From: Gyromitra esculenta
Lineage: Eukaryota > Ascomycota > Pezizomycetes > Pezizales > Discinaceae
DNA: 64,000 nucleotides
Reading direction: 5' to 3'
NCBI GenBank assembly: GCA_038503075.1
Contig: JBCAML010000006.1
Span: 372,001-436,000, forward strand
The translations under genes were made by a program, and so were the position numbers. Positions 34,731 through 47,091 of this stretch are shown piece by piece (the first letter of the stretch is position 1; each line of letters starts with the position of its first letter). Under the pieces are notes generated by a model. The model worked only from the letters and a program-made list of their open reading frames with translations, made no database searches and was not told the origin of the DNA.

Positions 34731-34883
34731 CAGCCTCTAGTAGAATTATTGTAGAAAAACAAGGGTAAGCGAACGCCTAAGTAGCCAATACCGTAGCCAA
34801 AATCTCTCCGATGAACCCGGAAGACCAATAAAAGCTTCAGATCCTGAATTGCCACAATTCTACAATAATTCTACCAGAGGCTG
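34731..34883. mobile_element. MITE E, 153 bp with TA target duplication
   Basis: Terminal inverted repeats of 27 bp with one mismatch: the left end starts CAGCCTCTAGTAGAATTATT, the right end is the complement of CAGCCTCTGGTAGAATTATT. TA flanks both ends (34729-34730, 34884-34885). The CAG start and TA target resemble pogo/Fot1-type elements. It is noncoding. Confidence 0.82.
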
Positions 34884-34885
34884 TA

Positions 34886-36078
34886 CTGAAAAGATGAGCG
34901 AAGGCTTGCCTTATGCCCCCTCCGCCCATCGGGAAGGACGATTTACTGGTCTATTTTTTATTAAAAGAATTGTTTATCGGGTGCAGGCAATGTCAACTGG
35001 AATGGAGGGAAGCCACCAGATGCCATTTGCCAGTTCGTTAAGGGCTTCGCATCGGACTCCACAAAAGCGTAGAAACCTATCTGCATCTCTTGACAAAGCA
35101 AGTGATTGAATGGGGGGAAAAGTGATATTGTGGAGGAGAGAGGAGAGAGAAGGGAGCAGCAGCAGCAGAAGAAAGATCATCATATCTAGCAAGGCTGTCC
35201 TTTCAATTGGACGCCCCATAACTAGAAATCGAATTGAAACCCTTGACGATGCCAAATTTTTTCGCCTTCGCCTTTGCGTGACGCCGGATGCATACCCCGG
35301 AGTGAGTGCCGCTTGCGCATCATGACGGTTGACCATCGAGGAGGTTATCCGAGGCCACGGTTTTTTTGTTTCCAGCAGACGTTCTGTCTGAAAATGTTTC
35401 CCAACCGTGGCTTCGGATGATCGATAGTTTCTACTCATATCTCAGTTTTCCCGTTCGATCTTATATTTTATCTCTTTTGTAACAATAGCTTGGTTGTTTC
35501 TTATTCCGTTTTTGAATATTCCCCGTTGGTTTTTACGTCGTCCGTATCTTGCACTTTTGTTAGCTCAATCTTATGCAAACAATTATTCATTCCTTGGATT
35601 TGCATTCCATAATCCCTCACCAAACCTCAAACTTGATTCTCTGAGATAGCCGCATTGCTTTTCTCCCCACATTTGGCGCTTCGGCACGAGTATATCTACC
35701 GGAGTTTCGTGTACGATGGTTCTCTACTGCGTGGCGATGTGGCAGTATTCCCAAATAGGGATTTTCCCTACATAGATCTTTTTAACGACCTTCCAATTGT
35801 ATAACGCATCCTGCATGTTTACACCACATATAGAGTAGCTCTCTCATACACGCAATAATTTACGATACTGGCACCGGTAGGGACTCACACCTTCAGAGGA
35901 CCGACATATCATTCATTCATACATACACACATACATACGTTGTATGCTTCAACCCCGCTACCTACATGTACAGCTACCTACATTGACTACGTATGTGCTT
36001 TCAAGCATCACGCGAATATATGAACTGGTTTATTGGTACGGAACATTATTATCCAAAGTTCAATTTTCTCTTAGACGC
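34886..36078. other. Intergenic region, no gene seen
   Basis: Includes a near-perfect short stem at about 35349-35421 (TCCGAGGCCACGG with CCGTGGCTTCGGA, loop about 45 bp). Open frames on both strands around 34974-35438 lack recognisable motifs. Confidence 0.4.
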
Positions 36079-36080
36079 TA

Positions 36081-36233
36081 CAGCGTACGACAAAAAAGAT
36101 CGAGAAACGTGAGACTTGGGATTCGGGGCTGGTATTGGCTCCCCGGAGTTTTTGAGGAAGATTCTAGCAGTTGGATTGGCCACAGAGTTCTGTCAGTGGA
36201 CCCTAGTTTCTCGATCTTTTTTGCCGTACACTG
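36081..36233. mobile_element. MITE D, 153 bp with TA target duplication
   Basis: Terminal inverted repeats of about 28 bp with two mismatches: the left end starts CAGCGTACGACAAAAAAGAT, the right end is the complement of CAGTGTACGGCAAAAAAGAT; both continue CGAGAAAC. Flanked by TA at 36079-36080 and 36234-36235. Sequence between the repeats is unrelated to MITE E. Confidence 0.85.
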
Positions 36234-36235
36234 TA

Positions 36236-39200
36236 TAAGGTGGCCGGTAGCAGAGACGTTCATCCGGACTCCCTTCTGATAGTTTAACGGATCCTGCGGG
36301 GGGACGGGTGGCAAGATTTTTGTTTGAATGGATCTCTGAGTAAAATTTCGGAGATGAGATTCACGATGACCTGTGGAGTAGGAGTGCAGACAGCGCGTAC
36401 CCTAGGCAATGCTAGCTATCGATCACCAATTCGCGGGGTCGGGGGGACAGACGTTGGAAAGCTACATGTATTTCTCGACAGGACATACTTATGCGCTTGT
36501 CTGTCACGTCACGTACACGTGTTACACACATAGATATATTTGATTACCTACTCTACCAGGTATCTAGCTCAAGATTTGCTGAGGATGACCGTAGTGTGGC
36601 ATATACGATATCTGTTTTTTTCTTTCAGGTTGCGTACGGATATTTTATATGCTTCGTATAAAAATTGTTTAGCTCGTTGAATAGATGCGATGTCATTTTT
36701 GACTCGGATTTTTTTGGTCATGATGTCTTGTCGCCAGCTTATCGGATGTTACCAAACCTCAATTAACGTCGTTAATTCACCCTCCCCCGCACTCCTTACA
36801 CCTGAGTTTTACCAAGAACTTTTCTCATCACACAATGAATTGCTTATTCCGCGATCGAAACGTATCAACTAACTTTTAGCGACTGCGATAGGCTCCTACA
36901 CCAACCTAATAACACCCGAGTTATCGGATGAACATCGAGCTTGCTGCACGTAGCAACTAAGCACCACTTAAGCTTCCCGAGACACGCACACATGTGCCAA
37001 TTCGTGGAACAACACGTTTTTTGTGATTGAATGCATGAATAATTGAAAGATAGTTTGCATACTACTACGTACTCGGGAGAAAAATATTTATAGTGGTATA
37101 TAGATGTCATTTAGATTTCAAACACCTAAGAGTCTAATATATCGCTACGGTGATCCGTTGGCGTTAACAAAAGTGACCCTCAACTAGTCGCTGGTCAATA
37201 TTTAGTTGACGCCTTAAAATATCGAGGACTATGATGATTGCTACACCATTGATAGGTTACGCTTACTGAAGTAAGCGATTGGTGTTTATCTTTTTAAAAC
37301 TTTCTTTGCGCTGTCGTTCGGGATCGACTAAGCTACTTATTGGGTGCTCCTTGACACCAAGCTCCGAGACAAAATACGAGGAGTTTCTATTCGTCGAATC
37401 GCTGAAAACGTTTCCAAAAGGGCTGAATGTGTACCACCTAAGACAAATGGGAGTACCATACGTGTACGTATACCACGTATGAAAGACACAGTCAAAGATA
37501 TTGTGGTAAATCTATATAATTTACATTTACTACGGTAGAGCCTCTTAGTTATCTAAAATTTAAGCGTGCCTGATTGCTCGGAGTGGAATAATTTACTTGC
37601 TTTTTCATTTTTCGAAACCTCCTTTTGGTATGACCCGAATTTTGCCAACAACACCAGAATTTCCGATGTCACGAGGTCTCAATTCAACTTCCACACAGAA
37701 AGTAATTCAGATAATTACACGTATACCAGTGGTTATTTAAGCAGCATGTTGTACAAAACAGCAAGGAAGGTTTTCAAACGACTCCTACATATCCAGACCA
37801 GAATTAACCCCAAGTATCCAGGATTGATTGGCTTCCCTGACCCAGAATTACAGGCTCAAGAAGTAGTACCAACGGGCGGCAAAGGTCCTATCGTATTCTC
37901 GAAATCATCGGACTCAAGACTGGAGGGGACAATTTCCGGTCGCCTAGGTCAGCCAAATGCGGTGTGCTGTCGCAGTTTTCGGTACCAAATACCCTTCTGA
38001 GGGTACATTGAAGCCTCCCCAGTAAAGAGCAAGAGAACCAATACATAGAGATATACTCAGGGTGCATCGCAATCCTAGGTTTTGCAACGGAGATGGTCCT
38101 GCTTCCTGGGTCGGTCCTTTCCTGACCCAGGAGGGGCTTAGTTTGCGACTTTTACGTTTCCAAATCTGGGCATGAATCATTTATGTACCACTTCACCGCT
38201 GGCCTCGAACGCCAGTGTGGTACAAGGTTCGTACATACATGTACATGTACCTGCCGGCACGACAAAGGAATTCTTAACTGCCTGTCCACCCCTACCCAAC
38301 TAGAAGCGCTCCATGAAGATCGTTGTCTAAAAACGAATGTGCATACATAATGCGGGCCGCAGCCAGCGTGTTGGTTGGAAATGGGGTTTCGATCGAAGCT
38401 TCAATTGTAGATTCTCGGTGAATATATCTCCTGGAATACCCTAGGAAATGGTTCCTCGGTACCCTTTATAGGCTCTTCTTAATCTTTGTTAATCCCCTGG
38501 ATCTTCCCCCCTGAAGTCCTTGTTGCAGTACTTCATCCAATCTCGATTACAATTGTATAGAGAGCGGACAAGAAATCTGTTAGGGGACTTCGGCATTCAG
38601 GACTAGGGGTGCTCATCTATATCCCAGTTTGAGTGCGGGTGGCTTGTTGCGAAAATGGCTTAAGACAACAGGGCCATTGAATTGCGTCTCGAACATTTAT
38701 CGGTATACCTACTCGCTCTCGTGTTGCTTGTAGAAGCACGCAAGAGAGCCATGTGCTAATGTGTTTCAGAGTTCTGTAGGTTCGCTGTAAAGCTAGCCCC
38801 CGATAGGTTCTTGGCGGAATACGTTGTACGCTGTGCATTAGCGATAAAGGATACCTACTTCGAAGCTATGGACAAGAACTATCCCTATCGCCACCGGCCG
38901 TCTCGATAGATAATAATCTACACATTTAGACAAGGAAGAGAGTCTTAAGGCATCCAGCAGCAATAACATCCAATAATATTCTCCCCAGGAAATTAATGTA
39001 CGCAGTTTGGTCATTATTTTGCCCACTGCGTATTCTTATGCGGTTTCGCTAGTAAAGTATTACGAGAGGCATAGTTTCCAAATCCAGGGCACCTGTCCAT
39101 ACACAGATATCTGGCCTCCTGAGAAGCAATTCGAGAATTGCCAGTGTTCTGGTTAGGAGAGGTTGGCAGAGCTAAGAATTCAAAGCAAGGCCACAGGAAG

Positions 39201-39501
39201 CTACTACCGCTTGCACCAAGGTGTGTGCTCGGCGTTGTTGGATGCACACCAAGTGAATCTGAAAAGAATTCAAATTTAATATAGCCCTTTGATGCCAAAT
39301 TTTTCTTGACTCCAGCGGGGCGCGGTTGCGTCATTAAATATCACTCGATTTTAAGACCGGTTAGTTTCTACAGAATAGCGGTTTGGCCTGGGGAAGATCT
39401 GACTGCTGAGATAATAAACGACTTAAGGTGAAGTCTCTACAGTGGAATACACTCGTTAAGGGTGAGATTGTATTCTTCCGCCAAGATATACACGTAGCGA
39501 G
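36236..39501. other. Gene-poor spacer before the retrotransposon
   Basis: No gene can be supported. The longest frame, 37566-38000 (+, 144 codons), has no recognised domain. Short self-complementary tracts occur (for example around 37455-37480 and TACATGTACATGTAC near 38240). A relic of mobile DNA is possible. Confidence 0.4.
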
Positions 39502-39900
39502 TTTCATGGATGGTTGCTGGTTGTTCGGTTAGCGAGTATAAGTGTTTTGTCGCGTTGCTTTGTTGATCGTTCTATATGTTTCCCTTGGTTTCCTTTACAA
39601 TGAGTCATACGTTTGTCATCAAAGGGTTGGATAATGGGTATATAAGCGAAGGGATTTCCCTCTTGTTGTACTTTTTCTTCTCTTTCCTTAAGCAACGTCT
39701 TCTATCGTACACTCTTGTATTCTACCAATACAAACCCTGCTACAGATAACCTTACGCTGTCGCCATCCTCGAGTCCTCTATACTCGAACACTTCGTAGCT
39801 CTGTGGAACTTCGTAAAACACTCTCGTCGCTAGTTTATTCTTCAAGAAGATCGCTTATCTCGGGGGATACCCGAGCTTGGAGATAAACCTCGCCCCGAGA
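39502..39900 (+). repeat. Left LTR
   Basis: Direct repeat of 43811-44214. It shares long exact blocks, for example the stretch from TTTACAATGAGTCATACG onward. Differences from the right copy are mostly insertions or deletions of one to a few bases. Confidence 0.85.
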
Positions 39901-40439
39901 TTACGTTCTTCCTCATCCACACCCTCTACCCCGCTCTTCACGCCGCCACACAAACCCCAACGCCACCACGACCAATCCCGCCCCCGCTCCCGACTTTCCC
40001 AACCTTCGAGAACTTCCAGGCCGTCGCCAACGCCGACCTCGCTCAGCCATGAGGAATTCGATCACACTACCAACAACGGTCGATAACCTCACGTATGCAC
40101 TACAACTCAAGAAGCTACGCAAATAACGAACAATATGACAGATTCAATACCCGCCGTCCCAACTACAGCGGCCAAGCAGAAGCCGCCCGCCTTAGATAGC
40201 CCCCACCACCCGCACCATCGCCACCACCCCTCCTGCTCCCTCTCGTTTTCCACCGCCCTGCCACCTCGTTTTTCCGCCGACGCGACAGACTCAGTTAGTC
40301 TTTAAACTAGTTCAACCAGAGTCGCCGACCCTGCTCTGGTTTCTTTTCTCCTTTGTCGGCGTTTTTCTATTTACTGGAGGATAATTTGGATGGGGAACAT
40401 TTTGTAGTTTCGTAGCCTTTCCCACCAAAATAAAATTAT

Positions 40440-40660
40440 AAAAACACACGCACTTCTTGACACTGGAGCCTCGGGATTCGCTTTCATCGACGAAAACTTT
40501 GTGCGTCACCATTCACTGCCTTTATCTCCCATAAAAACCCTCGCCAATTGGAAGTTATTGACGGCCGAACAATTGCGCTCGGGAGATATTACGAACCTTT
40601 GCCACCTAGAACTTTCCATCCAACAACATCTTGAAAGGCGTTCGTTCTGCTAGCCTCTAC
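40440..40660 (+). pseudogene. Retrotransposon aspartic protease remnant
   Basis: The translated segment contains the retropepsin active-site motif LLDTGASGFAFIDENF around 40445-40495, followed by a compatible beta-strand-rich stretch. No start or stop of its own; it was part of the pol polyprotein. Confidence 0.7.
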
Positions 40661-40857
40661 AGTCTTCGGTATCACTTGGATGAATCTCCATGACATCCAT
40701 CTACAATTTGCGAACAAAAGCGTTGAATTCAATTGAATTCTGCACCACCCATTGTCTTTTCTAACCCGTCGTCTCAGCCGCTATTCCCTCCAAGTAAAAC
40801 TAAACGCCTTTATCGGCGCAGTAACTCCGCATCTTCGCCAGGAAGAAGGGTATTCAA

Positions 40858-41760
40858 GTGTATTCTACATGTCCATATGAAATCAATAAGGTCCTTGATA
40901 GTAAAATCACCAAGGAAGAATGGAAACAGAGAATACCTGCGGAATACCACGGCTACCTGGATATGTTTGATAAAACAAAAGCCCAAGGACTCCCCCCCCG
41001 TCGCCCCTATGACCACCGTATTACCCTCCAAGAAGGCAAAGAACCACCATTTGGTCCCCTATACGGCATGTCACGAGACGAACTCCTAGTTCTCAAGAAG
41101 TACATCGAAGATAACTTGGAGAAAGGATTCATCCGTCTTGAAATTTCATCTTCTGCGGTTACTCCTATTCGCCGCCAAACCCGATGGTTCCCCGTCTCTG
41201 TGTCGATTATCGTGGCCTCAATCTTTCTCACGGTCAAGGACCGATATACATCCCCTTGATCAAAGAAACTGCAGATCGCCTCGCAAAATCAGTGGTATTC
41301 CAAACTCGATCTCGGAGACGGTTTCCACCAAATTCGCATCGGCGAGGGAGAAGAATGGAAAACCGCCTTTCGAACCCGATATGGTTTATACGAGTACATG
41401 GTAATGCCGTTCGGCCGCACAACGCCCCAGGACATTCCAACGATTCGTGAACGACTCACTCAGAATACGCGATCTTTTCTGCACGGCTACCTCGACGACA
41501 TCCTCATCTATAGCGACACCCTTGCTGAGACAAAATGCATGTCAAACAGGTCCTGATGCCCTCAAAGCCAACGATATCCTCCTCAAACCCGAGAAGTGCG
41601 AATTTCATGTGCAGTCCATCAAATACCTGGCTAATCCTTAGAAGCGTCAAGATGGACGAAGATAAATTAAAAGCCGTCCGAGACTGGAACCGCCCAAAGT
41701 CAATTAAAGATATACAAGCGCTTTCTCGCTTTCAGAAACTTTTACCGTAGATTTATCTTG
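40858..41760 (+). pseudogene. Retrotransposon reverse transcriptase remnant
   Basis: Order of motifs: EYHGYLDMFDK, the LKKYIEDNLEKGFIR start of the RT domain, CVDYRGLN (about 41199), LDLGDGFHQIRIGEGEEWKT (about 41305), the active-site YLDDILIYSD at 41488-41517 and SRF/FYRRF near 41728-41750. These lie in several different frames, so several small indels interrupt the gene. Confidence 0.8.
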
Positions 41761-41789
41761 GGATTTTCTCGCGCCCGCCTCTACCGCCT

Positions 41790-43500
41790 TCACCAAAAAG
41801 ACTGTTTTCGAATGGACCGTTGAAGCGAACTCGCTTTCGAAGCGCTTAAAGACGCCTTCACTAAAGCCCCTGTACTCATCCACTTCGATCCCAAGAAAAG
41901 ATCTTCGTTGAATCCGACGCTTCCGACTTCGTCTCGGCGGTGTCTCTCTCAATTTCGATAATGAGGCATCTGCGTCCCGTAGCGTTCTTCTGCAGAACAC
42001 TCACCTGCTGAATGTAACTATGAGATCTATGACAAAGAACTCACCTAACCATCATCTAGGATCCGAATTACCCATATCTGTCATTACCGACCATAAAAAC
42101 TTAGAGTCTTTATGACTACTAAGAACTTAATCGGAGGCAGGTCAGATGGGCAGAATACCTCTCACGTTTTGACTTTGTCATTACATACCGACCGGGAGTA
42201 CTGAGGAGGAAAGCCAGACGCTCGACTCGGAGATCGGGAGATCTCCCGAAGAAGGGGATGAAAGACTACAACACCAAGTAGTAGTCCCGAAGGAAAGAAA
42301 TCTGATCCAAAGCTGAGTTTGTTTTCGGGTTCTTTAACAAACGAACCCGCTGAATTGAATCTCTCGAGATCTTAATAAACCAAGGATATATTCTTGACCC
42401 GTTCCCACAAAAAGTCTTGCTAGACTTAAGAACGGCGAACAACAATCCAAGGAAATTACACTAGGCGATTGTACCGAGAAAAATGGTTATCTATTCTATC
42501 GACAAAAGCTTTATATCCCCGATCATGACCCTCTCCGCATACTTATTTTGCAAAGATATCATGACGCCCTCCGCAGCCACCCGGGACGCGAAAAGTCCTT
42601 TGAACTAATCTCTACAGCGCTTTTACTGGCCGAAAATGAGAGAGTACATTGGACGTTACACCCGAAATTGTCACACCTGTCGACGAGCGAAGCAATACCC
42701 TCAGCCACCTCACTCCTTAAGCCCCCCCCTCAATCGTCGCGTCTCGATGGATTTTGTTACCGGTCTCCCTAAATCCAATGGCTTTGATGATAATGGTTAT
42801 AGTGGATAGATTGTCAAAAATGCGACATTTAATCCATGCAATACTACCGTCGATGCGGAACAAACGGCAGAACTTTACCTCCGTAACGTTTGGAAACTTC
42901 ATGGACTACCGTCCCATATCACATCCGATAGAGGGACACGGTTTACGGCAAAATTCAAACATCTCGTCAACGCCGAATATTTCCGTCGCATGTCGACATC
43001 CTTCCACCTGAAACGGACGGCCAAACCGAGCGTCTCAATCTTGTTATGGAACGATCGCTTTTATTATGTTTCGTACCAACAAGACGACTGGGCTAAATGG
43101 TTACCAATCGCCGAGTTATTGCTAATAATAGCAAGAAGTCGGCCAAGTACAAGAGCCTACACCCTTCTTCGCCAACTACGGTTACCATCCCCGTTTGATA
43201 CCTCGATCATCTCTAATGACCAATCCCCGCAAACCCTCGACGCCGACCTATTTGCTTCTAAAATGGAAGAACTTAGAGACTTTCTTCGAACCAGATAAGA
43301 AGACAAGATATTTTCGAGTCCAAGTCACAATCGACATCGTATCGCCCCTTCATTTAAGGTCAATGACCGTGTCTTCATATCCATGAAGAACGTGAGGACG
43401 ACTAGAAATTCAAGGAAATTAGACTGGAAATGGAGTGGCCCCTTCCCCGTGAAACGAATAATCTCAAGACACGCCTATGAAATAGACTTCATTTGTCTAT
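41790..43500 (+). pseudogene. Retrotransposon RNase H and integrase remnants
   Basis: After the RT, fragments typical of the RNase H connection (KDAFTKAPVLIHFDPKK), the integrase zinc region (a His near 42556 and CHTC around 42670), the integrase core phrase ITSDRGTRFTAKF near 42920-42955 and a C-terminal DRVFISMKN/KLDWKWSGPFPV stretch near 43365-43450 occur in order but in changing frames. Confidence 0.7.
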
Positions 43501-43810
43501 GAAATATCACCCATTTCACGTTTCACTAATCAGCCGCTCCCACTGATCCACTCCCGGCCAAATTATTCCACCACCTCCACCCGTTCAAGTAAACGACCAC
43601 GAGAATATCTTGTCGAAGGTATACTGGATTCCCGTATCTATCGAGGAAAAGCTCCAATATCCTGGTCGAATGGACAGGATACGCGTGCCTACGTGGGAAC
43701 TGCGAATATCAAGAAACGAAAGCAGTAGACGCGTTTCACCAAAGATATCCAAGTAAGCGAAGGAAGATGCAGTTAGCGTTCGCAGGGCTCACGGCTATAA
43801 GGGAGGGTAC

Positions 43811-44214
43811 TTTCATGGATAGTTCTTTGGTTGTTCGGTTAGCAGATATAAGTGTTTTGTCGCGTTCTTTGTTGATCGTTATATGTTTCCTTGGTTTCCT
43901 TTACAATGAGTCATACGTTTGTCATCAAAGGGTTGGATAATGGGTATATAAGCGAAGGGATTTCCCCTCTTGTTGTACTTTTTCTTCTCTTTCCAAGCAA
44001 CGTCTTATCGTACACTCTTGTATTCTACCAATACAAACGCATCGATTCTGAGATAACGCTTACGCTGTCGCCATCCTCGAGTCCTCTATCTTTCGAACAC
44101 TTCGTGAGCCTGTGGAACTTCGTAAAAACACTCTCGTCGCTTAGTTTATTCTTCAAGTAGCGGCTGCTTATCTCGGGGGATACGAGAGGCTTGGAGATAA
44201 GCATCGCCATGAGA
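43811..44214 (+). repeat. Right LTR
   Basis: Direct repeat of the left LTR. The match begins TTTCATGGAT and ends around CTTGGAGATAAGCATCGCC. Confidence 0.85.
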
Positions 44215-44722
44215 GCAAGATGCGACTTCTTAGCAGCGTAATAAAGAGAATACGACATCGTACATGTATTGAAACGACACAGTCTCATGGAGTCTCACGG
44301 TTGAGCCTCGCTTGCCCTTCAAGATCCCTGAAGGTGAGCCGTGCTACTTAAGCTGGTGCTTACAACACGTTCAAGAAGATGCAGCTTTCTACAGTGTCCT
44401 ACGGTAGGTATACTTCAAGGCCAAGATCGTGTGTTTCACAAATGACAGCGAGCGCTCTGATGCAGAACCCAGATAAGTATTTAATAACATGAAGTGTTTA
44501 ACGAACGTCCAAGAAATAAGAATACAAAAACAACTAAAACTCCTCACTTAAATACCTCGTTCCCGTAATACGTACCAATAATTCAAATCAACAACCAAAA
44601 CCTAACCGAACAACAAAGCCATTATATCCAAACAATCCTTCGTAAATACCGACAGCCTTCTTCCTAACCTATACCGGCCCATCCGTGAAAAGGAAATGGC
44701 GTTTTCCTTCAAGCTCTCAGGT

Positions 44723-44840
44723 ATCCCCTGAGATGAGCAGTGCTACTTGAAGGGAAAACTAAGCGACGAGAGTGTTCACAAGGTTCCACAGCGCTCTACA
44801 AGTTGTTCGAAGAAAGAGGACTTGAAGACGGCGACAGCGC
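44723..44840 (-). repeat. Inverted LTR fragment of a related element
   Basis: Reverse complement of the 3' part of the LTR at 44080-44180, including AAACTAAGCGACGAGAGTGTT and GGCGACAGCG, with about 80% identity. A shorter related piece (GAGCCGTGCTACTTAAG) lies near 44333. A second, older insertion in opposite orientation is implied. Confidence 0.7.
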
Positions 44841-45680
44841 TGTTATACCTGTACCTTTTGAAGGAGTTCCTGGCCCTGGAGTTACCCTATCTTTGGAGTT
44901 ACCCTACTTTAGCACCTTCCGGATCGGGACTGGAGCCTGTTACCCTGCCTCCAATCCTTCCAGCAGGTATAGTATTTGGAGAAGGGGGAACAGCACCAGA
45001 AAAGACCTGTCCCGGAGGGCAAAAGTAACCCCTAGGCCGTCATGCAAAACCGTCCGGCGGAATGGAACCCGGAGGGTATGTAGGGGAAGTGTCTGGCTTC
45101 CCTGTGGTTCAAACGGATTGCGAATCGGACCAAAACTGGTGGAGTTACAGACTGACAAAGATAAGGGAACACAATGCTATGCGACAATTTGGATAGACGA
45201 AATGATCGTCTCGAAGAGACGAATGCAATGAAGACGAATACGTAACTCCTGTGTTACCGACATGCATACTGCTCAGAGAATCACGGATTGGGGCCAGGGA
45301 ACTCAACGGGGTATCGGGTATGGAGATAAGGCGAAGTGGTTTCATGTTGTCATAGTGGTTAGCGCCTCTACACCACACTACACCCAAACATAGTAGAGAG
45401 GAGGCATTATAAATACTCTCGCAGTGGATGTAAACTCTGAGTCTGATCATTAGCGAAGAAGAACGAGCCTTATCAATATTATATTGTTTCTAGCAAAATT
45501 ACTTAGTGCGCAATTTACTCTATTACTTGTGAATTACTTTTATCTCGCTTAGCGCCTTGGCCCTTCGGCGTTAGTTATTAAAACCTTACTATTGGAAGTT
45601 CTTGGAAACTTTCTTTCGTCACTACTTTGAGCCTACGGTTATCTTTTAGCGGTTCATAAAGCCGATTAGGACTTGCGCCT

Positions 45681-45870
45681 GTGTATTGTGTTGCGGATAG
45701 CAAGACGGCAGTTATAGCGTCTAGATTGTTATCTAAAACTTGGAAATTCACTGTGCGGTAAGAAGTACGTGCTACGTGTGTATTGTGTTGCGGATAGCAG
45801 CCAGACGGAATATAGCGTCTAGATTGTTATCTAAAAACTTGGAGATTTAACGTGCGGTAAAAGTACCGGT
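45681..45870. repeat. 97-bp tandem duplication, two copies
   Basis: Copy 1 starts GTGTATTGTGTTGCGGATAG at 45681, copy 2 with the same words at 45778. They share GCGTCTAGATTGTTATCTAAAA and the ending GTGCGGTAA, and differ by a few substitutions and small indels. Confidence 0.8.
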
Positions 45871-47091
45871 CTTACGTAAAGTCGGAGTCTTTTGAGAGGA
45901 GCGAAGCTACTATAATCTCTGAGGAAGACGAGATATAAACGAGAATAGAAGGATTCGAGTTTAGGTCTAAAGTCTTGATTGTCTATTGATAATTGTCTGA
46001 AGAACCAAAGGGAATAACTGAAAGAAAATACAGAGTATTTATACACAAGCAGCTATTCTCCGACCGTGGTAAAAATATAGGTGGGAAAGCCTTTTGACCC
46101 CGTAAAACTGCCAAGTAAACGTAAAAACAAGGAAAACATGAGTTGTGTTACAAAAGAAGATAACGGAACGTTTCGGCTTTGTAAGCATGACTCATTTCCT
46201 ATACAACGTATTAACATAGCAAGTATAAACGAGATATGACTTCTCAAATCTATAACAATGTGAAAGATTAGACTATTAAACCCAAATATGTAAAAATGAT
46301 AACTCCGTTATCTATGCATCCAAATATCCAGTAATATATGCATGTGAGTAAACAATAATACAAACGAATTAGGAAATATACAGAGTCACCACAAATTCCA
46401 ACAACATGAAGCCTTTATATTTCCTTATTTGCAATGACTGAGCTTATGCACCATTCCTCAAGCCGCGAACACGGTGCAGTGTACTTTGATTGACCAGCCG
46501 TATATCGAGAAAATGGGATTTCCGGTATGTGTGAGCTAACAGTGGAATAGAGTTGACAAATCTTGATATTAGTGGATGAGGTCCTAGGAGTACTAGTGAC
46601 TGTGTGTGGGGCTTGTGATTAAATCTATAAAACAAGTCTTTCGCCTTGTAGAATTAATCTTTGAATCTTGGGGTAATATAATTTTAAAACTGAGCTCGCG
46701 GGTGCGGCAGTGAATATTGACCAAATTTGCCTTTGTAATAATCCTGCGTGTGGAGCATAAGCCTTTACTAGATTTAGCTGCCATTGGCTTGCGCGTTGCA
46801 GATTTATAGTGGTGAATGTAATTATAATAGAACGTTCCAGAATATGGATGTTGTGATTCGAGTGATGCTCAATGAGTGTGCGTTATCAAAGTTAAGGCAA
46901 CCAACTAATTTGTTCAAATAAGGCAACCAGCCAAACCAACCACATATATATGTCATCATAATCAAACGCTAAATAGAGTAAGCATGCTCGGAAAGACAGC
47001 AATAAATTCATCCTGAAAATTTTATTTTTTCTTCTATGTTAAGAAATTTAGTCTTTGGAATATTCCGATTTTTTATTAGTTGCTGAAGACG

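Larger units (their letters stand above)
39502..44214 (+). mobile_element. Ty3/gypsy-type LTR retrotransposon, about 4.7 kb, frame-broken
   Basis: Two direct LTRs of about 400 bp bound an internal region with protease, reverse transcriptase, RNase H-like and integrase pieces in Ty3/gypsy order. The gag part seems short, so the element is smaller than a typical full-length one. A purine-rich tract (AAGGGAGGG) lies before the right LTR, as expected for plus-strand priming. Coding frames jump repeatedly because of small indels although short protein motifs remain clear. Exact termini and target duplication are uncertain by a few bases. Confidence 0.85.
44215..47091. other. Repeat-rich spacer
   Basis: Apart from the inverted LTR fragment and the 97-bp tandem duplication, no gene is evident. 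The 163-codon frame at 44740-45231 begins inside the LTR fragment and is not supported as a gene. Confidence 0.45.

Noticed and set aside
37566..38000. 144-codon frame as a candidate gene
   Set aside because: No recognisable domain, no splicing partner, and it lies in a gene-poor repeat-rich region.
44740..45231. 163-codon frame downstream of the retrotransposon
   Set aside because: It begins inside the inverted LTR fragment and has no coding features.
45335..45400. A-box-like CATAGTGGTTAGCGCC
   Set aside because: No T-arm or complementary acceptor follows.
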